Shown: one piece after another, positions 53,281-62,130 of the stretch
Position numbering within the stretch: the first letter of the stretch is position 1
Layout: every line of letters begins with the position of its first letter
Assembly (NCBI RefSeq): GCF_040409955.1
Contig: NZ_CP123384.1
Coordinates: 2,055,501-2,119,500, forward strand
Reading direction: 5' to 3'
From: Salipiger sp. H15
GTDB taxonomy: Bacteria; Pseudomonadota; Alphaproteobacteria; Rhodobacterales; Rhodobacteraceae
DNA length: 64,000 bases
The notes under the pieces: model-generated
Database searches by the model: none
What the model was told of the DNA's origin: nothing
Seen by the model: only the letters and a program-made list of their open reading frames with translations
Made by a program: the position numbers and the translations under genes

Positions 53281-54840
53281 ATGACCCGACTGACGGATTT
53301 CACGTCCTACGCGGACGCTCAGGCGCAGTACTCGAAAGCGGGTCTGTGGGAGCTGTTCGACGGCACGCGGGAGCGGTTCAACATCGCGCATGAGTGCATC
53401 GACCGGCACATGACCGGCGAGGCAGTGGCGCTGCGGATCGCCCATGCGGATGGCCGGGACGAGATCGTCAGCTTTGCCGAACTCTCCCGCCGCTCGTCGC
53501 AGATCGCGCATTTCCTGACGGCGCGCGGCGTGAAGAAGGGCGAGCGGGTCGCGGTGATGATCGAGCCCTCGCTGCCCTTCTACTGCGCGCTTTTCGGCGC
53601 GATGAAGGCCGGGGCGGTGGCGGTGCCGATGTTCACGCTCTTCGGTCCGGACGGCATCCGCCTGCGGGTCGCCGACTGCGCGCCGACGGTGTTCTTCACC
53701 AATGCCGAGAAGGCCCCCGAGGCCGAGGAGGGCGGCGCGCGGAACGTCATCGTCGCGGACGCGGCGTTCCTCGACAGCCTCGAGGGTCTGCCCGGGACCT
53801 TCGACTGGGACACGGCGGGAGACGATCTGGCGGTGCTGCAATACACCTCGGGCACGACCCGGCTGCTGCCCGCGGCGGTGCATCACTCGCACCGATCCAT
53901 CGTCACGCTGATGGTCGCGGCGCTCTATGCCACCGGCATCCGGCCCGGCGACCGCTTCTTCTGCCCGTCCTCTCCGGCATGGGGCCACGGGCTCTGGCAC
54001 GGCACGCTGGCGCCGCTCGCCATGGGCGTCTCGACCGGCACCTTCTCGGGCAAGTTCGACCCGGTGCGGCTGCTGAAGGCGCTGCAGGATTTCCGCATCA
54101 CCAACCTCACCGCCGCCGCGACGCATTACCGAATGATGCGCAACTCGGGCGAGGCGGAGAACTACACCTACGCCTTCGAGAAGCTCTCGTTCACCGGCGA
54201 GCCCATCGACAGCGAGACCGCGGCCTATGTCGAGCGCGTCTTCGGCACCAAGGTCCGCTCGATGTACGGCACGACCGAGATCGGCGTGATCATCGCCAAC
54301 TATCCGGGCGCCGACGATCTCGAGGTGCGCGACGGGGCCATGGGCAAGGCGGTGCCGGGGGTCGAGGTCGAGGTGCAGCGGGGCGACGGCACGCGCTGCG
54401 ATCCCGGCGAGACCGGCGAGTTGATGGTCAGGAAGGGCGGGCAGTGGTTCCCGACCAAGGACCTCGGCCGGGTCGATGCGGACGGCTATTTCTACCACGG
54501 CGGCCGCGCCGACGACGTCATCATCTCGGCCGGCTGGACCATCGGTGCGATCGAGGTCGAGGACGCCATCCTCAGCCACCCGGCGGTGGCCGAATGCGGC
54601 GTCATCGGCGCGCCCGACAGCCTGCGCGGGCAGGTGGTCAAGGCCTACATCATTCTCAAGGGCGCCCCCGAGGAGGGGCTGGCGAAGGCCATCCAGGACC
54701 ATGTCCGCGCCCGGCTCGCCCGCCATGAATACCCGCGACAGATCGAATTCGTCGCCGAGCTGCCGAAGACCCCGGCCGGCAAGGTGAACCGCAAGATCCT
54801 CAGGGATCTTCAGGCCAGCACGCTCGCGGCCGCCGGCTGA
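53281..54840 (+). CDS. AMP-dependent acyl-CoA synthetase with an atypical P-loop (module 2)
   Basis: A 519-aa ANL ligase. The usual YTSGTTGxPKG is replaced by YTSGTTRLLPAAVHHSHRS, so the GxPKG part with its Lys is missing although the frame is continuous. Other motifs are normal: MYGTTEIGVI, TKDLGRVDADGYFYHGGRAD and the catalytic Lys in PAGKVNRKIL. ATG 53281 is chosen because of upstream purine-rich GGGAGGCAGGA. It probably activates the acid handled by this module, but the altered phosphate loop makes activity or substrate type uncertain. First gene of the ligase-dehydratase-TRAP operon. Confidence 0.85.
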   Translation: MTRLTDFTSYADAQAQYSKAGLWELFDGTRERFNIAHECIDRHMTGEAVALRIAHADGRDEIVSFAELSRRSSQIAHFLTARGVKKGERVAVMIEPSLPFYCALFGAMKAGAVAVPMFTLFGPDGIRLRVADCAPTVFFTNAEKAPEAEEGGARNVIVADAAFLDSLEGLPGTFDWDTAGDDLAVLQYTSGTTRLLPAAVHHSHRSIVTLMVAALYATGIRPGDRFFCPSSPAWGHGLWHGTLAPLAMGVSTGTFSGKFDPVRLLKALQDFRITNLTAAATHYRMMRNSGEAENYTYAFEKLSFTGEPIDSETAAYVERVFGTKVRSMYGTTEIGVIIANYPGADDLEVRDGAMGKAVPGVEVEVQRGDGTRCDPGETGELMVRKGGQWFPTKDLGRVDADGYFYHGGRADDVIISAGWTIGAIEVEDAILSHPAVAECGVIGAPDSLRGQVVKAYIILKGAPEEGLAKAIQDHVRARLARHEYPRQIEFVAELPKTPAGKVNRKILRDLQASTLAAAG

Positions 54841-54876
54841 CCGGCCCGCCGCGCCCATTTTTCTAGGAGGAACAAG

Positions 54877-56013
54877 ATGAACGACATGACCCGCAAGTTT
54901 CCGAAGATCACCGAGGAGGGCCTCGACGATCTGCGCAAGCGCATCGGCGTGAAGATCGAGAAGACGGTCGAGCCCTGGTGCTACGAGGCGACCCGCGACA
55001 ACATCCGCCACTACGCCCATGGCATCGGCGACGACAACCCGCTGTGGTGCGATCCCGAATATGCCAGGACCACCAAGTATGGCGACGTGATCGCTCTGCC
55101 GAGCTTCCTCTTCTCCACCAGCCGGATCATCTCGGGCTACGTCGGCGGGCTGCCGGGCGTGCACGCCATGTGGTCGGGCGCGAACTGGACCTGGCACAAG
55201 GTCATCCCGCGCAACACCGAGTTCCGCACCGAGGCCTACCTCAAGGACCTCGTCGAGCATGACACGCGCTTTGCCGGCAAGGCGGTGCAGCAGATCTACC
55301 ACGTCGATTTCTACGACGCGAAGACCGGCGACATGCTGGCCGAGGCCGACAGCTGGTGCTTCCGCACCGACCGCGACGCCGCGCGCGAGAACGGCACCAA
55401 GTACACCGAGGCCAAGGCCAAGGGCCGCCGCGTCTACACCGAGGAAGAGCTGCGCGAGTACTACAAGTACTACGAGCAGGAAGAGATCCGCGGCGCCGAG
55501 ACCCGCTACTGGGACGACGTGGCCGAGGGCGACGAGCTGCCGACCATGGTCAAGGGTCCGATGACCGCGACCGGCTTCATCGCCTATGCGCAGGGCTGGG
55601 GCGGGCTTTATATCCGCGCCAACAAGCTCGCGTGGCAGTTGCAGCAGAAGCACCCCTCGGCCGGGATCAAGAACCGCTTCGGCATTCCCGATTGCCCCGA
55701 GCGCGTGCATTGGGAAGAAGAGTTTGCGCTCGAGGTCGGCGCGCCCGGTGCCTATGACTACGGCCCCGAGCGGACCTCGTGGCTGACGCACCAGGTGACC
55801 AACTGGATGGGCGACGACGGCTTCCTGCGGCAGGCGAAATGCCAGGTCCGCCGGCACAACCCCGAGGGCGACATCATCCTGATCCACGGCTCGGTGGTGC
55901 GCAAATACGAGGAGGACGGCCGCTACCTGCTGGAGATCCAGCAGCGCGCCGAGCAGCAGGACGGCGAGATGTCGGCGATCGGCTCGGCCGTCGTCGAGCT
56001 GCCGAAACGCTAA
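54877..56013 (+). CDS. MaoC/FAS1-like dehydratase-domain protein
   Basis: A 378-aa double-hotdog protein. The N-terminal half has RHYAHGIGDDNPLWCDPEYA, equivalent to the MaoC hydratase signature DxNPxH but with Trp in place of His. The C-terminal half (about 200-378) is the second hotdog domain with AETRYWDDVAEGDELPTMVK and RTSWLTHQVTNWMGDDGFLR. Relatives hydrate or dehydrate enoyl- or hydroxyacyl-CoA. The Shine-Dalgarno is AGGAGGAA. The loss of the usual His suggests an altered mechanism or the FAS1-like subfamily; the exact reaction is unknown. Confidence 0.8.
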   Translation: MNDMTRKFPKITEEGLDDLRKRIGVKIEKTVEPWCYEATRDNIRHYAHGIGDDNPLWCDPEYARTTKYGDVIALPSFLFSTSRIISGYVGGLPGVHAMWSGANWTWHKVIPRNTEFRTEAYLKDLVEHDTRFAGKAVQQIYHVDFYDAKTGDMLAEADSWCFRTDRDAARENGTKYTEAKAKGRRVYTEEELREYYKYYEQEEIRGAETRYWDDVAEGDELPTMVKGPMTATGFIAYAQGWGGLYIRANKLAWQLQQKHPSAGIKNRFGIPDCPERVHWEEEFALEVGAPGAYDYGPERTSWLTHQVTNWMGDDGFLRQAKCQVRRHNPEGDIILIHGSVVRKYEEDGRYLLEIQQRAEQQDGEMSAIGSAVVELPKR

Positions 56014-56067
56014 GGGGCCCGCGCCCCCGCCGGGACACCCGGTGCGTCAACCATCTGGGAGGCAAGG

Positions 56068-56559
56068 TTGAACGTCATTGGCACCATCCTGAGAAAACTC
56101 GAGGACACCCTGCACCTGCTGGGGTGCCTCGGCCTGCTGGTCGTGGTCGCGCTGATCAACGCGGACATCCTGATGCGGCTGGTCCTGCACAAGCCCGTGC
56201 AGATCCAGTTCGAGCTCACCGAGCTCTACCTGATGCCCGCGCTCGCCACGCTCTCGCTGTCGCGGGTGTTCCGCGACGGCGGGCACCTGGCGCTCGACTT
56301 CGTGCCGGAACACCTGCCCGGACTGCTGGGGACCGTCATCGACAAGCTGCGCCTGCTGCTGCCGGCGCTGTTCTTCGGCCTCGTCACCTGGATGTCCGGG
56401 AAATTCGCGCTGCATGCGTTCCAGAGCGGCGAGGTCGAGTACGGGGTGGTCGATTGGCCCCTCGGCTGGGCCTACGCCATCGTGCCGCTTGGCTGCGGCG
56501 TGCTGGTGCTGCGGCTGATCTACGATGCGCTGTCGCGGGAGGCGGCGGCGCAAATCTGA
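56068..56559 (+). CDS. dctQ: TRAP transporter small membrane subunit DctQ (module 2)
   Basis: A 163-aa four-helix protein. Unlike most neighbours it begins with TTG (56068), seven bases after GGGAGG. Typical DctQ features are LINADILMRLVLHKPVQIQF with the ELTELYLMP continuation, the FRDGGHLALDFVPEHLP loop and a last helix ending LRLIYDALS. In this operon the order is Q-P-M, unlike P-Q-M in module 1, so the two transporters were probably acquired or arranged independently. Confidence 0.85.
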   Translation: MNVIGTILRKLEDTLHLLGCLGLLVVVALINADILMRLVLHKPVQIQFELTELYLMPALATLSLSRVFRDGGHLALDFVPEHLPGLLGTVIDKLRLLLPALFFGLVTWMSGKFALHAFQSGEVEYGVVDWPLGWAYAIVPLGCGVLVLRLIYDALSREAAAQI

Positions 56560-56583
56560 TTTTGTCATAGGGAGGAGGACAAG

Positions 56584-57585
56584 ATGAAGATGACCAACAA
56601 GGTGGTGGCTGCCATCGTCGGGGCGCTTGCGCTGGCGGGCGGTCATGTCAGCGCCGAAACGCTGCGGCTCGGGGACTTCCAGTCCACCAGCCACATCGTC
56701 TCGGTCGAGGGGACGACGAAATGGATGGCCGCGGTCGAAGAGGCGACCGGCGGCAAGCTGTCGTTCGAGCATTTCCCCGCCGAGCAGGCGGCGAAGTCGA
56801 AGGCGCAGCTCGACGCGGTGAAGAGCGGCATTCTCGACGCCGCTCTGCTCGGCACGACCTACCATACCGACGAGCTGCCGCTGAACTCGGTGGTCGGCCT
56901 GCCGGGCTATTACGGCACGGCCGAGCAGGGCACCCGCGCGGTGCAGGCGATGCTGGCCGAGGGGCCGATGCGCGACGAGCTGCTGGCCGCCGGCGTGACG
57001 CCGATCTTCGGCTTCGTGCTGCCGCCCTATCAGGTGCTGGCCAAGCAGCGGCTCGGCATGCCGAGCGACTGGGAGGCGCTGGACGTGCGCACCTCGGGCG
57101 CGACGCAGGCGATGACCGCGCGCGGCCTTGGTGCCGTCGGCATCTCGATCCCCGGGCCGGAAGTCTACACCGCCGTCGAGCGCGGCCGTCTCGACGCCGT
57201 CCTGTTCCCGCTCGCCTCGGTGCCGGGCTACAAGCTCAACGAGGTGGTGAGCCACATTTCCACCAACGGCTCCTTCGGCGGCTACAGCTTCGTCATGGTG
57301 GTCCGCAGCGATCTTTATGACAGCCTCGCCCCCGAGGTGCAGGACGCCATGAAGACCGCCGGCGACGAGATCGCCCTGCACGTCGCCAAGGCGCAGGACG
57401 ACAGCGTCGGCGAGCTGATCGCCACCTGGAAGTCCGAGGGCATCGACACCTACGAGTTCACCGACGAGGAACTCGCGGCGCTGCGTGCCGGCATGGAGCT
57501 GGTGACCGAGGACTGGGTGGGCCGCATGGGCGGCGAGAAGGGGCAGGAGGTGCTGGACCGGTACACCGAGCTGACCAGCCAGTAA
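56584..57585 (+). CDS. dctP: TRAP transporter substrate-binding protein DctP (module 2)
   Basis: A 333-aa periplasmic binding protein with a signal ending GGHVSA before ETLRLGDFQS. It shares the DctP layout (EEATGGKLSFEHFPAEQAAK, LAKQRLGMPSDWEALDVRTS) but is only distantly similar to the module 1 protein, so the ligand is likely different. The usual carboxylate-binding Arg is in LDVRTSGATQ. Its ribosome-binding site AGGGAGGAGG is unusually long and exactly complementary to the loops of the CcsR-like RNAs of this window. A hairpin follows the gene. Confidence 0.9.
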   Translation: MKMTNKVVAAIVGALALAGGHVSAETLRLGDFQSTSHIVSVEGTTKWMAAVEEATGGKLSFEHFPAEQAAKSKAQLDAVKSGILDAALLGTTYHTDELPLNSVVGLPGYYGTAEQGTRAVQAMLAEGPMRDELLAAGVTPIFGFVLPPYQVLAKQRLGMPSDWEALDVRTSGATQAMTARGLGAVGISIPGPEVYTAVERGRLDAVLFPLASVPGYKLNEVVSHISTNGSFGGYSFVMVVRSDLYDSLAPEVQDAMKTAGDEIALHVAKAQDDSVGELIATWKSEGIDTYEFTDEELAALRAGMELVTEDWVGRMGGEKGQEVLDRYTELTSQ

Positions 57586-57611
57586 CCGCTTCGCATTTCC
57601 CGGAACGACCG

Positions 57612-57639
57612 GGGCGGCCGGCCAAGGCGCCGGCTGCCC
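57612..57639 (+). terminator. Intra-operon hairpin between dctP and dctM (module 2)
   Basis: 11-bp stem GGGCGGCCGGC/GCCGGCTGCCC (one G-U pair) with loop CAAGGC, then TTCTC. Same position relative to dctP as the hairpin of module 1. Confidence 0.6.
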
Positions 57640-57663
57640 TTCTCAGGAGCCCGTGCCCGCTTC

Positions 57664-58953
57664 ATGCTGACCTTCCTTGCCATCCTCGTGCTGCTGGCCC
57701 TGTTCATGGCCATGCGCATCCCGATCGCCTTTGCCATGGGGCTGAGCGGCTTCATCGGGCTTGCCCTGCAACTCGGGCTGCGCCCGGCCATGGCGGTGCT
57801 CGAGCGCACCTTCTTCGACAGCTCGTCCTCCTTCATCCTCGTCGCCATTCCGCTCTTCATCCTGATGGCCGAGCTGCTGACCGCCGGCGACGTGACGCGC
57901 CGCGCGATCCTTGCCTGCCAGGGCTGGATCGGCCACGTGAAGGGCGGGCTTGCGATGGCCACGGTCGGCGCCTCGGTGATCCTTGCCGCGCTGGTCGGCA
58001 GCTCTACCGCCTCGACCGCCGCCATGGCCGCCTCGGCCTTTCCCGAGATGCGCAGCCACAACTACTCGCAGCGGCTTGCCGCCGCCGTCGTCTCGGTTGG
58101 CGGCACGCTCGCGGTGGTGGTGCCGCCCTCGATCGTGCTGGTGGTCTACGGCGTGCTGACCGAGACCTCGATCGGCAAGCTCTTCATCGCCGGGATCATC
58201 CCCGGCCTGCTGACCGCCTGCGGCCTTGCCGTGGTCATCAAGCTCATCGCCCACACCACCGACCAGGCGCCGAAGGGCGCGCCCTTCGAGCTTGGCAAGG
58301 CGGTGAAGGCCAGCCGCCACGTGCTGCCGATGATCCTGCTGATGGTGCTGGTGATCGGGGCGATCTACGGCGGCATTGCCTCGCCCTCGGAGGCCGCGGC
58401 GCTGGGCGTCATGGGCTCGCTGATCATCGTGATCTTCCAGCGCTCGCTGTCCTTCGTGAACTTCAACCGCTCGGTCTCGGGGGCGATCCGCGCGACGGTG
58501 ATGATCGTCGCGATCGTCGCCTGCTCGGCGATCTTCTCGAACTACCTCGCCTTCACCCGCATCACCCATGCGCTGCTGGAATTCGTCGCGACGACGAGCC
58601 TGCCGCCCGCGGCGATCATGGCGATCATCGTGCTGATCCTGCTGGTCATGGGCATGTTCATGGACCAGCTGGCGATCCTGTCGCTGGCGATGCCGCTGGC
58701 CTTCCCGACCGCCATGGCGCTCGATTTCGACCCGGTGTGGTTCGGCATCGTGGTGACCAAGACGGTGGAGATCGGGTTGCTGACCCCGCCGTTGGGGCTC
58801 AACGCCTATGTCGCGGCAGCGCAGACCGGGGTGCCGCTCGGCAAGATCTTCCGCGGGCTCCTGCCCTTCCTCGCGATGGAGATCGTGATCCTGCTCGTTC
58901 TGCTCTGCTTCCCGCAGATCACCCTCTGGCTGCCGGGCCTGATGCTGCGCTGA
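57664..58953 (+). CDS. dctM: TRAP transporter large membrane subunit DctM (module 2)
   Basis: A 429-aa transporter with about twelve membrane helices. Family landmarks: FLAILVLLALFMAMRIPIAF, SSSFILVAIPLFILMAELLT, GSSTASTAAMAASAFPEM, the VVPPSIVLVVYGVLTETSI block and EIGLLTPPLGLNAYVAA near the end. It imports the ligand bound by the adjacent DctP with Na+. Last gene of the module 2 operon, ending at a convergent hairpin. Confidence 0.92.
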   Translation: MLTFLAILVLLALFMAMRIPIAFAMGLSGFIGLALQLGLRPAMAVLERTFFDSSSSFILVAIPLFILMAELLTAGDVTRRAILACQGWIGHVKGGLAMATVGASVILAALVGSSTASTAAMAASAFPEMRSHNYSQRLAAAVVSVGGTLAVVVPPSIVLVVYGVLTETSIGKLFIAGIIPGLLTACGLAVVIKLIAHTTDQAPKGAPFELGKAVKASRHVLPMILLMVLVIGAIYGGIASPSEAAALGVMGSLIIVIFQRSLSFVNFNRSVSGAIRATVMIVAIVACSAIFSNYLAFTRITHALLEFVATTSLPPAAIMAIIVLILLVMGMFMDQLAILSLAMPLAFPTAMALDFDPVWFGIVVTKTVEIGLLTPPLGLNAYVAAAQTGVPLGKIFRGLLPFLAMEIVILLVLLCFPQITLWLPGLMLR

Positions 58954-58956
58954 GTG

Positions 58957-58996
58957 CCTGCCGCGCGGCGACCGATGGACGGTGCCGCGCGGCAGG
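58957..58996. terminator. Convergent hairpin after dctM (module 2)
   Basis: Perfect 13-bp stem CCTGCCGCGCGGC/GCCGCGCGGCAGG with a 14-nt loop, between dctM and the converging hydrolase gene. Confidence 0.65.
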
Positions 58997-59017
58997 GCCG
59001 GGAAGGTGGGCCCGGCG

Positions 59018-59884
59018 TCAGGCTGGAATGCTGGCGCCGGCTTCCCGATCCTGCGGGCTCTGGGGCAGGCGGGCCTCGATCCAGGCGACGATGTCGCCCA
59101 GCACCTCCTCCTTGCCGATGTCGTTGAGCAGGTCGTGGTAATGGCCCTCGTAGAGCTTCAGCGTCTTGTCCGCCGAGCCGGCATGGGCGTGGAAATACTC
59201 GCTGCCATGGCAGACGGTCGCGTGGTCGTCGGTGCCGTGCAGGATCAGCACCGGCAGGGTGATCTGCTCGAAACTGTCGTGCAACCGCTCGTCGGCGCGC
59301 ACCAGCGCCGCCACGGTCGCCGCGGGCTGGGTCTCGCCCCTGGTGAGCGGATCGGCCTCGAGCACGGCCAGCGCGTCCGGATCGCGGGTGAAATCCTGCA
59401 TCTTCAGCTTCAGCACGCCGAGCTTCGGCGACAGGTGGCTGAGCCCCTTGATCGCCGAGAGCACGAAGCCGGGGGCGGGCACCTGGAAGGCGAAGCTCTC
59501 GCAGATCAGACCGTCGATCTCGTCCTGGTGGTCAAGCGCGAAGCTGCAGGAGATGACGCCCCCGGCGCTGTGCCCGAGCAGGAAGAGCGGCAGCCCCGGA
59601 TGGCGCTCGTGCGCGATGTGGATGAGCCCGCGCAGGTCGGCCACGTACTCGGCGATGTCCTCGACATAGAAACGCTCGCCATCGGAAAGCCCGCGCCCGC
59701 GCAGGTCGAGCGCGTGGACGGTGAAGCCGAGCGCCGCGAGCCGCTCGCCGGTCCAGCCGTACTGGCCGCCGTGCGAGTTGACCCCGTGGCAGATCACCAC
59801 GATGGCGCGCGGCGGGCCGCCCGCCTCCCAGGTGCGCATGTGGATGCGCAGCCCGTCCGTCGATGCGAAGTCTTCCTCGGTCAT
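59018..59884 (-). CDS. Alpha/beta hydrolase, monoacylglycerol-lipase-like
   Basis: A 288-aa cytoplasmic hydrolase. Catalytic residues: Ser in LLGHSAGGVISC, Asp in LHGTDDHATV and His in LYEGHYHDLLND, with the oxyanion HGVNSHG near residue 36. The sequence resembles lysophospholipase/monoacylglycerol lipase (PldB) proteins. It would free a fatty acid or another acyl group that could feed the neighbouring CoA-ligase pathway; the link is only by position. Convergent with the TRAP operon. The start at 59884 is MTEEDFASTDGLRIHMR. Confidence 0.85.
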   Translation of the reverse strand: MTEEDFASTDGLRIHMRTWEAGGPPRAIVVICHGVNSHGGQYGWTGERLAALGFTVHALDLRGRGLSDGERFYVEDIAEYVADLRGLIHIAHERHPGLPLFLLGHSAGGVISCSFALDHQDEIDGLICESFAFQVPAPGFVLSAIKGLSHLSPKLGVLKLKMQDFTRDPDALAVLEADPLTRGETQPAATVAALVRADERLHDSFEQITLPVLILHGTDDHATVCHGSEYFHAHAGSADKTLKLYEGHYHDLLNDIGKEEVLGDIVAWIEARLPQSPQDREAGASIPA

Positions 59885-60376
59885 TCGTCCCTCTCCCTGA
59901 TGCGTGGCCGGCCGGGGTTCCCGGGGCCTGTCCTCTGCCGGTCAAGCGCCTCTCGGGGCCCGGCGCGGGCGTTCCGGGAATCGGCGGAACGCGGTTGCGC
60001 CACAGGGTAGGCAGGCCGAGGCGGGCCGTATTGAAGGCTTGTCCGCGTGCTATCACGCGGCCTTGCCGGGGTGGCGGGAGCGCCCGTGCGCGGCATTTTC
60101 CGATGGAAATCCCGCAACCCATGCTACCCTGCGCGCGGCGGCTCCGGCGTGAACCGGGCCCCGCACCTCCCCGTGCCGCGCCCGCGGCGCACGAAGACCC
60201 CCGAACTTCGCAGCGACTTCCGACCCTTCTTCCGCATGCCGCCCCGCACCGCCCGCTTTTCGGTCGCGGCTGCGCGGCGGGCGGCGCAGACACGAGGCAG
60301 AGATGACCGGACCGGCGACAGGATTGACGACTGAGCGACCCCGCGAGGGCGCGCCCTCAGGCCCGAAGGGCGCGTG
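59885..60376. other. Divergent intergenic region
   Basis: 492 bp between the hydrolase and the flavoprotein genes. GC-rich short frames on both strands are not gene-like. It should hold two promoters, but none was recognisable. Confidence 0.35.
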
Positions 60377-62008
60377 ATGGACACGCTCGGGCAGGACCTG
60401 CGGCAGATGCAGCGGATGCCGCTGCACGCCGAGCACGTCGCCGCGTTGCGCGCCACCGGGGACGAGGTGCATTTTGCCGCCGGAGAGATCGTCGCCGCGC
60501 TCGGCGCGCCCGCCGACCTCTTCCTCTACGTGCTCGAGGGCGAGATCGAGGTGCTCGACCCCTATGCCGAAACCCGGCTCTTTGCCTCGACGATCGGCGC
60601 GGCGCAGTTCACCGGCGAGATTTCCTTTCTCGGTGGCGGGGTGCACGCGCTGCCGATGCGCGCCGCGCGGGACACCCGGGCGATCGCGGTGAAGCGCGAG
60701 GCCATGCTGCGGCTGATGGCCGAGGTGCCCGAGCTGTCGGACATCGTGATCACCGTCTTCGCCGCGCGGCGCAGGCTGCTGCTCGAGCAGAAGGCGACCG
60801 GGCTCACGCTGATCGGGGCGGACCGCGACGACACGCTGCGCCGGATCGAGGAATTCGCCGGGCGGAACCGCATCCCGGCACGCTCCTTCGACCTTGGCTG
60901 CCCCGATGCCGAGGCGGTGGCCCGCGACTGCGGCATCGCGCCGGGTGTTCCGGCGGTGGTCTTCGGCAAGGGCGAGGTCATCGAGGATCCGACCCCGCTT
61001 AGGGTCGCGCAGCGGCTGGGGCTCGACCTTCAGGCGGACCCCGGCGAGGTTTTCGATATGCTGATCGTCGGCGGCGGCCCGGCCGGGGTCTCGGTGGCGG
61101 TCTATGCCGGGGCCGAGGGGCTGCGGGCGCTGGTGATCGAGGATCTGGCGGTGGGCGGGCAGGCGGGCACCTCGAGCCGGATCGAGAATTACATGGGCTT
61201 TCCCACCGGGATCAGCGGCGCCGACCTCGTCTGGCGCGGCGAGGTGCAGGCGCTGAAGTTCGGCACCCGCTTTGCCATGCCGCGCCGGGTCGTGGGGATC
61301 GAGCGGCAGGAGGACGGGCAGTTCTGCGTCACGCTCGACTGCAGGACGCGGATCTGCGCCCGGGCGGTGGTGGTGGCGACGGGGGTGCAGTACCGCCAGC
61401 TGCCGGTGCCGGGCCTCGCGCGCTTTGCCGGGCGCGGCGTCTACCACGCGGCGACCGAGATCGAGGCCCGGCACTGCCGCGGCGCCGCGGTCGTGGTCAT
61501 CGGCGGCGGCAATTCCGCCGGGCAGGCGGCGATGTTCCTGTCGCGCGCCGCCAGCCACGTGCACGTGCTGGTGCGCGGACCGTCGCTGGCGGAGTCGATG
61601 TCGGACTACCTGTCGAGCCGCCTTGCCGCCGATCCGCGCATCACCGTGCATCTCGGCGCCTCGCTCTGCGGCATCCACGGCGAGGAGCGGCTGGAAGAGG
61701 TCGAGGCGGATTGCCGCGACAGCGGGCGCTGGCGCATCCCGGTCTGCGCCGTCTTCGTCATGGCGGGGGCTGCGCCCAACTGCGAATGGCTGGGCGAGAT
61801 GGTGACGCTCGACCCGCGCGGCTTCATCGTGACCGGGGCGGCGGCGGGGCGCGAGCTTTCCTTCGAGACCTCGCAGCCCGGGGTCTTCGCCGTCGGCGAC
61901 ATCCGCGCGGGCTCGGTCAAGCGCGTGGCCTCGGCGGTGGGCGAGGGCTCGGTCGTGGTCTCCGAGGTCTGGCGCTACCTCGCGGCGGAGGACGGCGCGG
62001 CGGGCTGA
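60377..62008 (+). CDS. Cyclic-nucleotide-binding-domain / thioredoxin-reductase-like flavoprotein
   Basis: A 543-aa three-part protein. Residues about 15-130 form a cNMP-binding-type beta-roll (FLYVLEGEIEVLDPYAETRL, then FTGEISFLGGGVHALPMRAA). About 140-215 is a thioredoxin/glutaredoxin-like module (LIGADRDDTLRRIEEFAGRN, GVPAVVFGKG) without CxxC. From about 225 comes a thioredoxin-reductase fold: FAD site IVGGGPAGVSVAVYA, GGQAGTSSRIENYMGFPTGI, NAD(P)H site VVIGGGNSAGQAA and VFAVGDIRAGSVKRVASAVG. The redox CxxC of real thioredoxin reductases is replaced by YHAAT. ATG 60377 and GTG 60374 are alternative starts. Likely a regulated flavin oxidoreductase; its electron acceptor is unknown. Confidence 0.85.
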   Translation: MDTLGQDLRQMQRMPLHAEHVAALRATGDEVHFAAGEIVAALGAPADLFLYVLEGEIEVLDPYAETRLFASTIGAAQFTGEISFLGGGVHALPMRAARDTRAIAVKREAMLRLMAEVPELSDIVITVFAARRRLLLEQKATGLTLIGADRDDTLRRIEEFAGRNRIPARSFDLGCPDAEAVARDCGIAPGVPAVVFGKGEVIEDPTPLRVAQRLGLDLQADPGEVFDMLIVGGGPAGVSVAVYAGAEGLRALVIEDLAVGGQAGTSSRIENYMGFPTGISGADLVWRGEVQALKFGTRFAMPRRVVGIERQEDGQFCVTLDCRTRICARAVVVATGVQYRQLPVPGLARFAGRGVYHAATEIEARHCRGAAVVVIGGGNSAGQAAMFLSRAASHVHVLVRGPSLAESMSDYLSSRLAADPRITVHLGASLCGIHGEERLEEVEADCRDSGRWRIPVCAVFVMAGAAPNCEWLGEMVTLDPRGFIVTGAAAGRELSFETSQPGVFAVGDIRAGSVKRVASAVGEGSVVVSEVWRYLAAEDGAAG

Positions 62009-62130
62009 GGCCTCGGAGGCCGTGCCGCGCGGGGCGGGTTCGCATTTGGCCGTCAGGTGGTCGCGGCGGTCGAGAGGGGCGCCATGTCACCCTGGCAATG
62101 CAGCGGCATGGCCCGGCCGGTGCAGCGTTT

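Noticed and set aside
53281..54840. Frameshift as the cause of the odd ligase P-loop
   Set aside because: Both flanks are in the same frame with no compensating shift, so the altered motif is probably real.
52336..55887. 1183-codon minus-strand frame across IclR, ligase and dehydratase genes
   Set aside because: It spans several genes with excellent motifs in other frames, so it is a compositional artefact.
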